Part shown: positions 1 to 9,765 of the stretch, one piece after another | Numbering within the stretch: the stretch's first letter is position 1 | How the letters are laid out: every line of letters starts with the position of its first letter | Source: a virus | Direction: 5' to 3' (one strand) | Virus record (IMG/VR): IMGVR_UViG_3300020470_000016 | Coordinates: 1-50,592 of that record | DNA length: 50,592 bases | Program-made: the position numbers and the translations under genes | Notes under the pieces: model-generated | Told to the model about the DNA's origin: nothing | What the model saw: only the letters and a program-made list of their open reading frames with translations | Databases searched by the model: none

Positions 1-84
1 GCTGAGAGATTCACAAACGGTCCTTACAACATTCAGAACAACGGTGACCAAATTAAGATCACTCTAAACGTTGCTCTCGACTGA
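1..84 (+). CDS. C-terminal end of an upstream protein (partial)
   Basis: An open frame runs in from the left edge in frame 1 and ends at a TGA at 82-84, giving 27 residues that finish in ITLNVALD. The gene starts outside the window. A baseplate or tail structural protein is likely because it directly precedes the tail-fibre module, but nothing in these residues identifies a family. It is followed by a hairpin with a T-run, consistent with the end of a transcription unit. Confidence 0.6.
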   Translation, partial: AERFTNGPYNIQNNGDQIKITLNVALD

Positions 85-98
85 TACAACCAATACAA

Positions 99-106
99 AA
101 TAAATA
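99..106 (+). promoter_or_regulatory. Late-promoter-like motif AATAAATA
   Basis: This matches the T4-type late promoter core (TATAAATA in T4, NATAAATA in cyanophages) recognised by gp55-programmed RNA polymerase. It lies 59 bases before the ATG of the 1494-aa gene. A terminator-like hairpin lies between the motif and that gene, which makes its role uncertain. Confidence 0.4.
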
Positions 107-116
107 CATTTCATGT

Positions 117-155
117 GGGGGTTGCTTTATTATTAAGCATCCCCATTTTTATTTT
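117..155 (+). terminator. Rho-independent terminator-like hairpin
   Basis: A GC-rich left arm (GGGGGTTGCTT) pairs imperfectly with AAGCATCCCC across an AT-rich loop. It is followed by ATTTTTATTTTT. It ends the upstream unit just before the 1494-aa gene. Confidence 0.65.
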
Positions 156-164
156 TGAAATTAC

Positions 165-3100
165 ATGGCTAACGTCTTCGTCTACGATGAAACTCGAATA
201 GACTATTTCGTTACAGATACCCACGGAGATCTTTCTGGTACTGTAACGGGGACGGAAGACCTTGGCTCAATTACAGATGCAGATCCACCAATAGAGTATG
301 ATTCTCTGCAATTTAATATTAATAATTGGGGATTTGTAGCTAGAACAGAAGATTTCGCTCCATTTGGAACAGTTGCTGCACTCTCAGGCACGGTAGAGAA
401 GGTAGTATACTCTCCACAGGAGCCATACAACGCATTCTTACTCCAGTCCTCCGCAGGCATCGCCTGGTGTAGGACTACTTGGATTGGATCAGGAACCCTC
501 TTCGAGATCGGTGGAGGACTTGAGAGACTTGTTATACCTGATCTTGGCGCGGCAGGACCATCTCCTGTCCTCTCAGGACAATCCCACAATACTATAACAG
601 CTACCGAAGTCGGTTCTGGTACTGCATTAGCTCTTTCTGAAGCAGAAACATACGAGTTTAATGTTTATCCAGTAGACTCAACAATAGAATTTAAAATCTC
701 TGGTGGTACTACTCAAACCTATCCAAATGAGTGGATCCAGAGTATAGTAGAAGAAGAGCTTAACGGTACGGCTCTAGAAGCGAAGACCTTCTACTATGGT
801 CAGTCAGATACAGTACTTGAAGACGATAACTACGGATGGCTTGCTGGTACTAATGGCAACTCCTTCGATGATAGTACTGCTACATTTGATAGTAATATTT
901 CAAACCAGACCTCTTGGAGTGACGGAGTAGAGGTCGAACAATTCGATTATGGTAGTGTTGCTGCGAGTACAACACAACCAGAAGAGGATTACGGCGAGAT
1001 TGTCATTGGTAACAGATACGGAACTTTCTGGTCACAGAAACTTGCCGCATACGATACCAGTGCAGATTACCGCAAGGTATTCGAATATCATGGATCTGGA
1101 AGTCTTCCAACTTTCGATTCTGGTCGTACTATACCAGCACCACATATTACTGGTTCTGGTACAATTTCTATATCTGGACAACTTGGGTTGTCTCAGGCTC
1201 CTCAACACACAGTATTTGGAGGAGACTTTGGTTCTCTTGTTGGTACTGCAGAAGAGGCATTTGTTCCTGCACTTATCAGGGGTTCTGGTTTACAACTCCT
1301 TGGTGGTGCTGCATCCGAGGCAATTACATATCCAACCGATCCGTCCACAATGGACATCAATATCGGTGGATATGCAGAACAACTCAAACTTACTCATTAT
1401 CCTCCAACTGATACTGCTACACTTGTATACAGTGGTGGAATTACTAATGAGAGAGCAATTACCAAGGAAACTGGTAGTACTCTGTTCTCCTTTGTTGGTG
1501 AACTTACACATCCAGACATTGATTACACTCCACATTGGAAGTCGGCACTTGAAATTGATGGTTATGTAGAACCAGTTGATCTTGGTCTAATAACTGAGGC
1601 GGTTACTCCACCTATTGCTGATTATGGATGGGTTCGTGAAGTTGCTACAACTTCCGATACTTGGGGATATGTTCTTCCTCAATTCAACAATATTAGTGTT
1701 GTTGGTGTTGGTGGTGAGGCATTTGTTCGTGATGCTTATCAAGGATCTGGTATTCTTGCGAAGATTGGTATTGCAGACGTTTCTCGTCCATTCTTCTATA
1801 CAGCAAGTGGTCAGTCTGGCATTGCAACACACAATGCTGGTATCAATATCTTTGGATACTACTGGTTCAGTCAGGCTCCACAACATACAGTATTTGGTCT
1901 CGAAGGCGAATTTACAATACAGGGAAGCAAGGACGAATCCTTTACTCCTGCTCCTCTTACTGGTTCTGGTACTCTTGGTACTATCAGTGGTGCTGCTACA
2001 GATATTACTCTCACCTTCGGTGCTGGTGAGAGGACAATGCTCTTCGACACTGGTGGAACTGCTGGTGTTACATTCTCTGCAGCTCCTAAAGGTGAAGGTA
2101 CTGTTACCCTCAGTCAGGGTAGAGAGGCAGGTCAGACATATCGTAGAGTTATCTACACTGATACTGATATTGTCTTATTCAGACCTACCAATACTCCTGG
2201 CTCCATATTCGAGAAGAATACAGAGTCTTATAACGAATCTGCAATCTACATTCCTGGCGAGAATGCTGATTGGGGTGATCTTAGTGGTACGCCTGCTAGA
2301 GATAGTGGTAATCAGGGTGTCACTTACGATGATACTAATTACGACTTTAGTACTACTAACGTCTCCGAAGACTTCGGAGAAATGCTTAGTGGTCAAATAC
2401 CTGGCGGTCCTCCATACGACCGATTCTTATATCCATACTACACAGGATTCGAAGATCAGGATATTGATCGTGGTTATGCCGACTTTGGTTGGGTTGATGA
2501 TGATACCGTTGATGCTGTTAGAACTCCGTTCGGTAAGATTTCTATCGAACAACCTTCTACCCAGACAGTTACAAGGTACATTCCTCGCTATCCTGGCACA
2601 GGTACATTCCTTGCACTTTCTGGTGCTGCGGAAATACTCACCTTCGACCCACTGGAAGGAGCTCCACTCTTCTCTCCTCAAGGTCAAGGAAAATGGAGTC
2701 TTGTTTGGCAGTCTCCAGAAAATACAGCACAACTTTCTGTTGTTGGTATCTGTTCACATTCCTTCTCAAGAGTTACAGAAGGTTCTGGTCAGATCGATGT
2801 CAATCCTGGCGGTATTCAGACATACAGAAGAATTATCGATATTACCTCTACAGGTATTATCAATCTTACTGGATACAGTGGAGAGGAATTCGTTGCGAAT
2901 CCTCCAGAAGGTTCTGCACTATTCGACTTCTGGTCAACATACTCCAATCTCAATATTACACGGAAGTACTTTGGAGAAAAACCAAGACTTCGCTTGCAAG
3001 GGGAACTCAATCATCCTCAGATCGATTACACTCCTCATTATGGTATCGACAGAAACATCGGTATCGAAACAGGAATTACATTATCGCCTGGTGGTGGTAC

Positions 3101-4649
3101 AGACAGAATTACTGGTATTACAACTGCCAGCTTTATTCCGAAGTATCCAGGCGGTCAATCATCTGCCGATGGAAGAGGCGGTCATACTTGGGAAGTTCTC
3201 AAGCTCAGTGGCAAATCTATCTCTCGTACCAACGCTCCTATTGTTACGGATGGTACGATCTACATTCTTGGTATTGGTACTGCTGGAAACGGCAACATCG
3301 ATCCAATTACAGGAGTTGGAGATCTCGATGGAGTCGAATTTGGTGCAACTTGGGCATTTACACCTGCGACAGCTCGTGGTGGCCCTGGCCTGTATCAATT
3401 CAAGGGTACTGCTCCAAGCAGAGAGATCGCCGTCTATGGTTACTATGGAGACGACCGAGATCCTGGCACTTCAGGTCTTGTTACGATTTCCACAGAGAAA
3501 GACAAGACGGTCGATTACCTCATCAAGAAGTACTCAGGAGATACAGTTTCTCTATCCGTTACAGGAACTCTTACAGAGAGACAATCTTTTGCTTACGATG
3601 GTTCTGGTACATTCAATGGACTATCAGGAGCTGCAGAATCCACAACAGATGCTCTTCTCGCAGAAGGTACTTGGGAAGTTCGTGGATCTGCAAACGAGGC
3701 ATACTCCGCACAAACTCCAGAAGAAACTGCAACATTTACGGTTTCTGGTACAGGTCCAGCATTCAGACTTCGCCAATATGCTGGTTCTGGTACTGCAACT
3801 CTCAACAATACAGAGAAAGTTGTTACAGGAGTCAGATTCAACGTTGTTGTCGATGGTACATTCAGTTCCTTCGGTGGAGCTTCAATATCTCAGACAATTC
3901 CTGGCGCTGCAAGTGGAATTATATTCCATGTTGGTGGAACAGCAGATACCAGAGAAATTGCCAACTACGGTTACTACGGAGACGACAAAGATCCTGGCAC
4001 TTCAGGAACTATCACTATATCTGGAGAACTGCTCCACCCAGATATCGATTACACTCCTTCGCCAACAGGTACAGGCGATATTATCTTTGGTGGTGCTGCA
4101 CTCAAGAAATTCTCTCCAGTCCTTATCGGAAGTGGTTCTGCTACATTCGTTGGTATTGGAGTCGAGAAGTTTATTACTGCGGCTCAGAGAAGTACAATTC
4201 TCTTCGCAATTGCTGGAGATGCAGACGAATCTTTACAGCACGTATTTGGATACTACGGAGACGACAAAGATCCTGGCACGTCAGGAAGTATTACAATTCT
4301 TGGATCTGGAGATACTGCTCCAATTCAGAATTTTGGATATTATGGAGACGACAAGGATCCTGGCACTTCTGGAACAATTACGATTTCTGGAACTCCTCTT
4401 ATACACCCAGAAGTCGATTTCACTCCTTCTCCAGACGGTTCTGGTCTATTCGTTGTTACTGGTACAGTTGGGGTCAAGAGGGCTTGGGCACCAGTTTATG
4501 CAGAAGGAAGTCTATACGGATTCTCTTCTGGCGAAGAGGCATATGCAAGGACTTCTTACATTGGTATTGGTACTGCAAACTTCTTCTCCAACTCTCTCAC
4601 GGAAATTTCCAGATACGAAGAGCCAAGGACTTACGTTGTTATCATATAA
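165..4649 (+). CDS. Large repeat-rich virion structural protein (tail or baseplate fibre)
   Basis: The product is a 1494-aa protein dominated by Gly, Ser and Thr, with very many GSGT-like turns and short beta-strand-like stretches. No catalytic motif, signal peptide or membrane segment is visible. Two kinds of longer repeat are clear: GYYGDDKDPGTSG (four copies in the C-terminal third, one with R for K) and HPDIDYTP-like segments (four copies, each after a short strand). The long beta-repeat architecture and the position upstream of two fibre-like genes suggest an extended virion fibre or baseplate spike. Proteins of this kind occur in T4-like cyanophages as uncharacterised structural proteins. 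Two other forward frames are also open over the 3' half, but I read them as shadows. The exact role is unknown. Confidence 0.85.
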   Translation: MANVFVYDETRIDYFVTDTHGDLSGTVTGTEDLGSITDADPPIEYDSLQFNINNWGFVARTEDFAPFGTVAALSGTVEKVVYSPQEPYNAFLLQSSAGIAWCRTTWIGSGTLFEIGGGLERLVIPDLGAAGPSPVLSGQSHNTITATEVGSGTALALSEAETYEFNVYPVDSTIEFKISGGTTQTYPNEWIQSIVEEELNGTALEAKTFYYGQSDTVLEDDNYGWLAGTNGNSFDDSTATFDSNISNQTSWSDGVEVEQFDYGSVAASTTQPEEDYGEIVIGNRYGTFWSQKLAAYDTSADYRKVFEYHGSGSLPTFDSGRTIPAPHITGSGTISISGQLGLSQAPQHTVFGGDFGSLVGTAEEAFVPALIRGSGLQLLGGAASEAITYPTDPSTMDINIGGYAEQLKLTHYPPTDTATLVYSGGITNERAITKETGSTLFSFVGELTHPDIDYTPHWKSALEIDGYVEPVDLGLITEAVTPPIADYGWVREVATTSDTWGYVLPQFNNISVVGVGGEAFVRDAYQGSGILAKIGIADVSRPFFYTASGQSGIATHNAGINIFGYYWFSQAPQHTVFGLEGEFTIQGSKDESFTPAPLTGSGTLGTISGAATDITLTFGAGERTMLFDTGGTAGVTFSAAPKGEGTVTLSQGREAGQTYRRVIYTDTDIVLFRPTNTPGSIFEKNTESYNESAIYIPGENADWGDLSGTPARDSGNQGVTYDDTNYDFSTTNVSEDFGEMLSGQIPGGPPYDRFLYPYYTGFEDQDIDRGYADFGWVDDDTVDAVRTPFGKISIEQPSTQTVTRYIPRYPGTGTFLALSGAAEILTFDPLEGAPLFSPQGQGKWSLVWQSPENTAQLSVVGICSHSFSRVTEGSGQIDVNPGGIQTYRRIIDITSTGIINLTGYSGEEFVANPPEGSALFDFWSTYSNLNITRKYFGEKPRLRLQGELNHPQIDYTPHYGIDRNIGIETGITLSPGGGTDRITGITTASFIPKYPGGQSSADGRGGHTWEVLKLSGKSISRTNAPIVTDGTIYILGIGTAGNGNIDPITGVGDLDGVEFGATWAFTPATARGGPGLYQFKGTAPSREIAVYGYYGDDRDPGTSGLVTISTEKDKTVDYLIKKYSGDTVSLSVTGTLTERQSFAYDGSGTFNGLSGAAESTTDALLAEGTWEVRGSANEAYSAQTPEETATFTVSGTGPAFRLRQYAGSGTATLNNTEKVVTGVRFNVVVDGTFSSFGGASISQTIPGAASGIIFHVGGTADTREIANYGYYGDDKDPGTSGTITISGELLHPDIDYTPSPTGTGDIIFGGAALKKFSPVLIGSGSATFVGIGVEKFITAAQRSTILFAIAGDADESLQHVFGYYGDDKDPGTSGSITILGSGDTAPIQNFGYYGDDKDPGTSGTITISGTPLIHPEVDFTPSPDGSGLFVVTGTVGVKRAWAPVYAEGSLYGFSSGEEAYARTSYIGIGTANFFSNSLTEISRYEEPRTYVVII

Positions 4650-4656
4650 AGAAAGT

Positions 4657-4664
4657 TATAAATA
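4657..4664 (+). promoter_or_regulatory. Late promoter TATAAATA
   Basis: A perfect T4 late promoter core lies in the 49-base gap after the 1494-aa gene and 35 bases before the ATG at 4699. It probably drives the fibre genes at 4699-9690. Confidence 0.75.
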
Positions 4665-4698
4665 AATCAGAAGCAAGTCCGTTCAGAAGTTTTGAATC

Positions 4699-5157
4699 AT
4701 GACAAAGCAGGTTCAATTTAGGAAGGGTACTACGTCGGAGCATTTTAACTTCACTGGTGCGCTTGCTGAGATTACTGTTGATACTGATAAGAAAACAGCT
4801 GTTGTTCACGATGGTGTCACCGCTGGTGGTTTCGAGTTATCCAAATCAAGATGGACATTCGTAAACCAAGCTTCAGCACTTTCAACAAACCAAAAATATG
4901 CAGTAGATTCCCAGAACACGCCTGGGGGATTTACCCTTACATTGCCTACACCTAGAGGTGTTGGTGACTGGGTATGGTTAGAGGATTTTACAAACTTTTG
5001 GAGTCAACATCCAATAACTCTCACGTCTACTTTGCAGTTTGAAAACGGTCATTTGGTTACTGAAACATCTCCATTGATTTTAGATGTTTCGGGTGCTTCC
5101 GTGAGTTTGATTTATAATGGCACACTCTGGAAGATCTTCAACAATAGGGGAAGTTAA
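4699..5157 (+). CDS. Small tail-fibre protein with Mtd-N-like N-terminus
   Basis: This 152-aa protein has an N-terminal segment (QFRKGTT followed by EITVDTDKKTAVVHDG, residues 5-45). It resembles the N-terminal domain common to phage receptor-binding proteins of the major-tropism-determinant type. The C-terminal half has the pattern YAVDS..GG.TLTLP...GD, then a hydrophobic ending with YNGTLWKIF. The same pattern ends the 1368-aa fibre two genes downstream. It is probably a short fibre or receptor-binding component at the virion surface. It follows a late promoter and is separated by 2 bases from the next gene. Family assignment is by visible motif only. Confidence 0.8.
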   Translation: MTKQVQFRKGTTSEHFNFTGALAEITVDTDKKTAVVHDGVTAGGFELSKSRWTFVNQASALSTNQKYAVDSQNTPGGFTLTLPTPRGVGDWVWLEDFTNFWSQHPITLTSTLQFENGHLVTETSPLILDVSGASVSLIYNGTLWKIFNNRGS

Positions 5158-5159
5158 CT

Positions 5160-5564
5160 ATGGCATTAACGCTGAGTAATTCTATTTCAGGTGAATTCGT
5201 ACCATCGGAATCATCTGGTTTTTTCGTGTATGCTCTACGAAGAGATGCAGACAATATGCTGTATTTCTCTAAAGTTAGTGCCGCTTCTACGGAAGTTGGA
5301 GAATTTTACAGGAGCAACGGAACTGCTATCCCCGAATTCGGTGATGGTATTGACTATGGATGCTATGATGCTGGGGTTGGTAAAACTTCAGTCATCCGTA
5401 ACGATATCGCTACGGAGAAAAAATATCTAGATGATCCAAATGATAAATATCAACAGATCCGTTTTGATCGAAGAAATTTATATTATTACATTGACGATGA
5501 TGGTTTCTTTGTTATCCGTTTTAACGGACCAGATTATGACTATACCACTATAGGACCCAAATAA
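5160..5564 (+). CDS. Small virion structural protein
   Basis: The product is 134 aa, starts 2 bases after the preceding stop, and has a GGGGAAG ribosome-binding site inside the end of the upstream gene. It begins MALTLSNSISGEF and is rich in Asp and Tyr (YYYIDDDGFF, RFNGPDYDYT near the C-terminus), with no Cys-based or catalytic motif. Its place between two fibre genes, presumably in one transcript, suggests a fibre-associated or tail structural protein. I do not recognise a named domain. Confidence 0.75.
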   Translation: MALTLSNSISGEFVPSESSGFFVYALRRDADNMLYFSKVSAASTEVGEFYRSNGTAIPEFGDGIDYGCYDAGVGKTSVIRNDIATEKKYLDDPNDKYQQIRFDRRNLYYYIDDDGFFVIRFNGPDYDYTTIGPK

Positions 5565-5583
5565 TAATTAACCAGGAGAAACA

Positions 5584-8500
5584 ATGGCTGAGTTTAGACT
5601 TGGAAGAGTAAAATTCAACTGGACGGGCGAATGGCAACCATCCAAATCCTACTTGATTGACGACCTCATCAAGTTCGGTGGAAATAGCTATGTCGCTGTC
5701 ACGAATCATACCTCTGTAGCAACTACCGCAGACTTTTACACAACGGACCTTGCAAAATGGAACGTTCATGTAGAAGGTATCGCCAATAAGGGCGAATGGG
5801 TAACGAACACTTATTACAGAGTGAATGATATTGTCAAGTTCGGCAATGTCCAGTATAGAGTTACAACTGCTCACACTTCCGCAGGTACATTTATTGATCT
5901 AAGTAAATGTGCAGAGTACGTCGCAGGATTTAAAGCTGAGGGCGAGTGGAGTATATCCACCCAGTACCAAGCTGGTGACGTTGTTAACTACAATGGATCT
6001 TCTTACGTCGCTCTAACGACTTCTCTCGCTGGTAATATACCGCCCAACAACGTTGCAATCGGAACAGATATTGCAGGCAAACAATGGCAAGTTCTTGCTG
6101 ATGGTCTTGCTGGTGCTGCTGTCACCTACGTTGACGGAACGTATTACAGAGGTCAATTAGCACAATATGGTGGTAACATTTACCGTCATAAACTAGGTAT
6201 TACAACAAACGTTGCTCCTCTCGCTATCGGCGATACCAATAATCCTGGCGTTGGTATTGGTGCATCTGTTTGGGATCTCCTAGTACAAGGATTTAAATTC
6301 ACTGGTGGTTACGTAACTAGTTTCGATTACCATCCAGGCCACGTTGCAAGATGGGGATCTGATTCCTATGTTGCTATCGGTAACTCATTCAAAGGTATTC
6401 AGCCAAATACTGGTATAGGTACTCAGTGGGAAGTTCTCGCTTCTGGTGACTCCTCTGCTGCCTTAACAACGAAGGGTGATATTCTAACCTTCAATAGTGG
6501 TAACGTAAGAATCGGTATCGGTTCTACAGGTTATGCTCTTGCGGTTCAAGGAGATGGACTGCCTGGCTATGAGGTTGTGGGTGCTCAAACACGAGTCTAT
6601 TATGTTGACTCTGAATCTGGACATGACCAAAACAACGGTCTTGCACCTAACCTAGCGTTTAAGACAATTAAAAAGGCTTGCGACGCTGCTCGTCCTACTA
6701 CACCTGTAACTGGATGTCAATATACAGCTTCGACTGGTTTGGCAACTATTACGGCTCCTGGCCACGGACTACAAAACACTGGTACGTTCGTTCAGTTAGC
6801 AGGACTTAACTTTGAGTGTACATCTGGTGGTCGTATTTACGGCGTACTGGGATTCAACTATACTCAGACAACTGGTATCGCAACAGTAACCGCTATTAAC
6901 ATCGGTGCTGCTCCAGAAACAAGTATTGGTGCTACCGTTCGACTAAGAGATATCGCAGTTCAATATACAACAGGAGGTCAGTTCGACCACCAGTATGTAA
7001 GTTGTGTTACTGATGGTATTTCAGTCGTTGGTGGTGGTACAACAACTGCTACAAGTGCAACATATAATCAGGCAACTGGTGATTTCGTAGTTACAATTCC
7101 TAACCACGTCCTTACAACAAGTGATCAGGTTGGATTTAACACTAACGCATTCACAATGAAGTGTGCTAGAGACAACTATGCAACTAACCATAGTTATCCT
7201 CGTGTAACTGACCCTGCACACAACACAAACCTGAATATTACAGCAACAACTGGTGATACAATCACAGTTAACGTTGGTGCTTCACCTGCAAACACAACAT
7301 TCAACGCTCAGTTCGCTAACGACTTCGGTGAGTCTAACTTCAATGTTACCGCCGTTCCAAGTAACAACTCTGTTGCAGTTGATGTTGGTATTAAGACTTA
7401 CGGTATTACTTACACCTCTGGTGGTGTGATTATGGCTGGTATTACCACCACAATCTTCCCAAGTATTGCTTCTAAGTCCTTCTTCGAAGTTCTTTCAGTT
7501 CCTTCAACAAGTACATTCACATGTAACGTTGGTGTTTCTACAATGAACCACACATACGTTGACAGTGGTACTTTAACTGACTTGACTCCTTGTGTATTGA
7601 GACTATCTGCTTCGCAGTTCTATGAGCAACTGCCAATTACAGTTCCTCCTTACACCTCTATTGTTGGACACTCTCTAAGAGGTACTCAGGTTCTACCTGC
7701 TGCAGGTACATCTGACGACAACACAACTCCAAACAACAGAGCAACGATGTTCAGGTTGTCTGACTCTACAACGATTCAGGCGATGGCCTTCAAGGGTATG
7801 GAAGGATTCAAGTATGATGGTAATGCTCCATTCGTACTAGACAACACAAATATCAGAACTGGTATTGGTACGACTGCCGCTGGTGTATTCATGGCACTCA
7901 ACCCCAATTCACCAATTAATGATAAGTCACCTTACGTTAAGGATTGTACTGCTTTCTCTGACAACGCTACCGAGAACGGTCGTTGGGGAGGCGGCGGCGT
8001 CGGTGTCCTAATTGACGGTGGTGTTCACGATGAAGGTGCTCGTTCGATGGTGTTCGATGCCTTTACCCACGTAACATCTGATGGTGCAGGATATGTTCTA
8101 GATAAGAACGCAATCGCTGAGATTGTTTCCTGTTTCACATACTACGCCAAGTGGGGTTACTACTCAGGTGGTGGATCAAGAATCCGTGCTGTTGGTGGTA
8201 ACAACTCTTACGGTGAGTACGGTGTTATCTCTTCTGGATTCTCTACAGTTGAATCTATTAAGACTGCAAGATTATTTGGAGACATGATGACCATTCAGGC
8301 TGCTACCATCGCAGGTACAGTTGCTGTTGGTCAAACCATGAACGGTGAAACATCTACCTCTAAGGCATGGATCGTTAACGACCAAAGATCTGCTGATAAG
8401 TTATACTTCAAGTACTTCCCAGGCTACGGTGCAACTGCATCCGCAGCAACAGGTAACGTTGCGATTGGTACTTCTCCATTCGTTGATGGTGAAGTTATTT

Positions 8501-9690
8501 ACACCTATAACGATGCTTCTGGTGCTGGTTACGCTGGTTCATTCAGTGTTGGTGCTGCAGCAAGTTCTGTTAGTGGACAGAAAGGTACAATTGTTGAAGT
8601 TGACAACACTTCTACAACATTCTTGATTGGTGATGCAATCGGATTCTCAACCACATTCGGTGATGACGAGTTGTATTACATCATCAACACAGTTACAAAC
8701 GTTTCGACTGCTGTAACTTACACAGATAACGCTGGATTGGGTGTTACATTCAACAACCGTGCTACTCTGACAATTTCGCCAGAGAAAGCAAGGGCAACAC
8801 CTGATACAAGAAACACAACGGGCGCTGGTTCGACAATAAATGCAAGAACAAGATTCTCGCAGGTACGTCTAACAGGTCACGACTTCTTGAGTGTTGGTTG
8901 CGGTAACAAGACCCAAACTAACTATCCAGATGTTGACGAAACCAATATCATCCAAGGTAACGAAACAAATACTCTTGGGCCTGGTAAGGTGTTCTTCGTA
9001 TCAACCGACCAAGGTGGTAACTTCCGAGTTGGTGAATTCTTCTCGGTTGACCAGTTAACTGGACGTGCAACCTTGGATGCTTCCGCTTTCAACCTGTCTG
9101 GTTTGACAGAATTGAGACTGGGTGCTATCGGTGGTCAGATTGGTGAGTCTATTAACGAGTTCTCCTCCGATGAATTCCTCGCAGGTAACTCTAACAGCGC
9201 TTGCCCAACTGAGTACGCAGTTAAAGGTTTCCTAACCCGTGGTAAGATGGGTGTCGGTGCGATGGTTCCTCCAGTTGGTACAACTGGTCAGAGACCTTCA
9301 GGCTCAGATCCTTCCTTCGTTGTTGGTGCTATGAGATATAACACCACAATCGGTTCTCTTGAGTACTACGATGGAGTAGGTTGGACTCAGCCAGGTAAGT
9401 TAACTTACAACCAGACAACAGCTAACACAAACGGTGAAGTCAACAACGTATACTTCATTGATACTACTGGCGGTCAGGTAACAATTACTCTACCCGCTTC
9501 ACCAAGTATCGGTGATACCATTTACTTCTACGACGTTGCTAAGACGTTCGATAGTAACCAACTCAACGTTGCTAGAAATGGTAAGGTCATACAGGGTGAC
9601 TCTTCGGACTTAACAGTTAGTGTAGAGGGTGCCGCCTTCACGCTCTGCTTCTCTGGAGACACATATGGTTGGAGAATCTTCTCCATCTAA
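5584..9690 (+). CDS. Tail fibre with carbohydrate-binding repeats and beta-helix-like segment
   Basis: The product is a 1368-aa fibre protein. The first 270 residues contain about five repeats of a W..Y..GD.V.Y.G..Y.A pattern (near residues 15, 65, 120, 182 and 240), typical of CBM5/12-like chitin- and polysaccharide-binding modules. Around residue 340 there is a VDSESGHDQNNG..P..AFKTIKKA segment, the entry motif of right-handed beta-helix or pectate-lyase-like phage proteins. Long Thr/Gly/Val beta-rich stretches follow. The last 100 residues end in a compact domain shared with the 152-aa protein upstream. An AGGAGA site lies 7 bases before the ATG. Likely function is host-surface binding. 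The pectate-lyase-like fold does not prove enzymatic activity. Confidence 0.85.
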   Translation: MAEFRLGRVKFNWTGEWQPSKSYLIDDLIKFGGNSYVAVTNHTSVATTADFYTTDLAKWNVHVEGIANKGEWVTNTYYRVNDIVKFGNVQYRVTTAHTSAGTFIDLSKCAEYVAGFKAEGEWSISTQYQAGDVVNYNGSSYVALTTSLAGNIPPNNVAIGTDIAGKQWQVLADGLAGAAVTYVDGTYYRGQLAQYGGNIYRHKLGITTNVAPLAIGDTNNPGVGIGASVWDLLVQGFKFTGGYVTSFDYHPGHVARWGSDSYVAIGNSFKGIQPNTGIGTQWEVLASGDSSAALTTKGDILTFNSGNVRIGIGSTGYALAVQGDGLPGYEVVGAQTRVYYVDSESGHDQNNGLAPNLAFKTIKKACDAARPTTPVTGCQYTASTGLATITAPGHGLQNTGTFVQLAGLNFECTSGGRIYGVLGFNYTQTTGIATVTAINIGAAPETSIGATVRLRDIAVQYTTGGQFDHQYVSCVTDGISVVGGGTTTATSATYNQATGDFVVTIPNHVLTTSDQVGFNTNAFTMKCARDNYATNHSYPRVTDPAHNTNLNITATTGDTITVNVGASPANTTFNAQFANDFGESNFNVTAVPSNNSVAVDVGIKTYGITYTSGGVIMAGITTTIFPSIASKSFFEVLSVPSTSTFTCNVGVSTMNHTYVDSGTLTDLTPCVLRLSASQFYEQLPITVPPYTSIVGHSLRGTQVLPAAGTSDDNTTPNNRATMFRLSDSTTIQAMAFKGMEGFKYDGNAPFVLDNTNIRTGIGTTAAGVFMALNPNSPINDKSPYVKDCTAFSDNATENGRWGGGGVGVLIDGGVHDEGARSMVFDAFTHVTSDGAGYVLDKNAIAEIVSCFTYYAKWGYYSGGGSRIRAVGGNNSYGEYGVISSGFSTVESIKTARLFGDMMTIQAATIAGTVAVGQTMNGETSTSKAWIVNDQRSADKLYFKYFPGYGATASAATGNVAIGTSPFVDGEVIYTYNDASGAGYAGSFSVGAAASSVSGQKGTIVEVDNTSTTFLIGDAIGFSTTFGDDELYYIINTVTNVSTAVTYTDNAGLGVTFNNRATLTISPEKARATPDTRNTTGAGSTINARTRFSQVRLTGHDFLSVGCGNKTQTNYPDVDETNIIQGNETNTLGPGKVFFVSTDQGGNFRVGEFFSVDQLTGRATLDASAFNLSGLTELRLGAIGGQIGESINEFSSDEFLAGNSNSACPTEYAVKGFLTRGKMGVGAMVPPVGTTGQRPSGSDPSFVVGAMRYNTTIGSLEYYDGVGWTQPGKLTYNQTTANTNGEVNNVYFIDTTGGQVTITLPASPSIGDTIYFYDVAKTFDSNQLNVARNGKVIQGDSSDLTVSVEGAAFTLCFSGDTYGWRIFSI

Positions 9691-9700
9691 TAGAGATGAT

Positions 9701-9725
9701 AGGGGAGGAAATCCTCCCCTTTTTC
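9701..9725 (+). terminator. Rho-independent terminator
   Basis: A strong inverted repeat AGGGGAGGA / TCCTCCCCT with a two-base loop is followed by a run of five to six T. It lies directly after the 1368-aa fibre gene. Confidence 0.85.
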
Positions 9726-9765
9726 GTAATGATATACATTAACACCCCCTTCTATAGGATAACAA

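Noticed and set aside
1615-4665. 1016-aa forward open frame
   Set aside because: It lies out of frame within the 1494-aa gene, is rich in Leu/Ser/Gln low-complexity sequence and has no recognisable domain, so it is treated as a shadow.
2693-4702. 669-aa forward open frame
   Set aside because: It is a shadow of the same gene with implausible Arg/Trp/Cys-rich composition.
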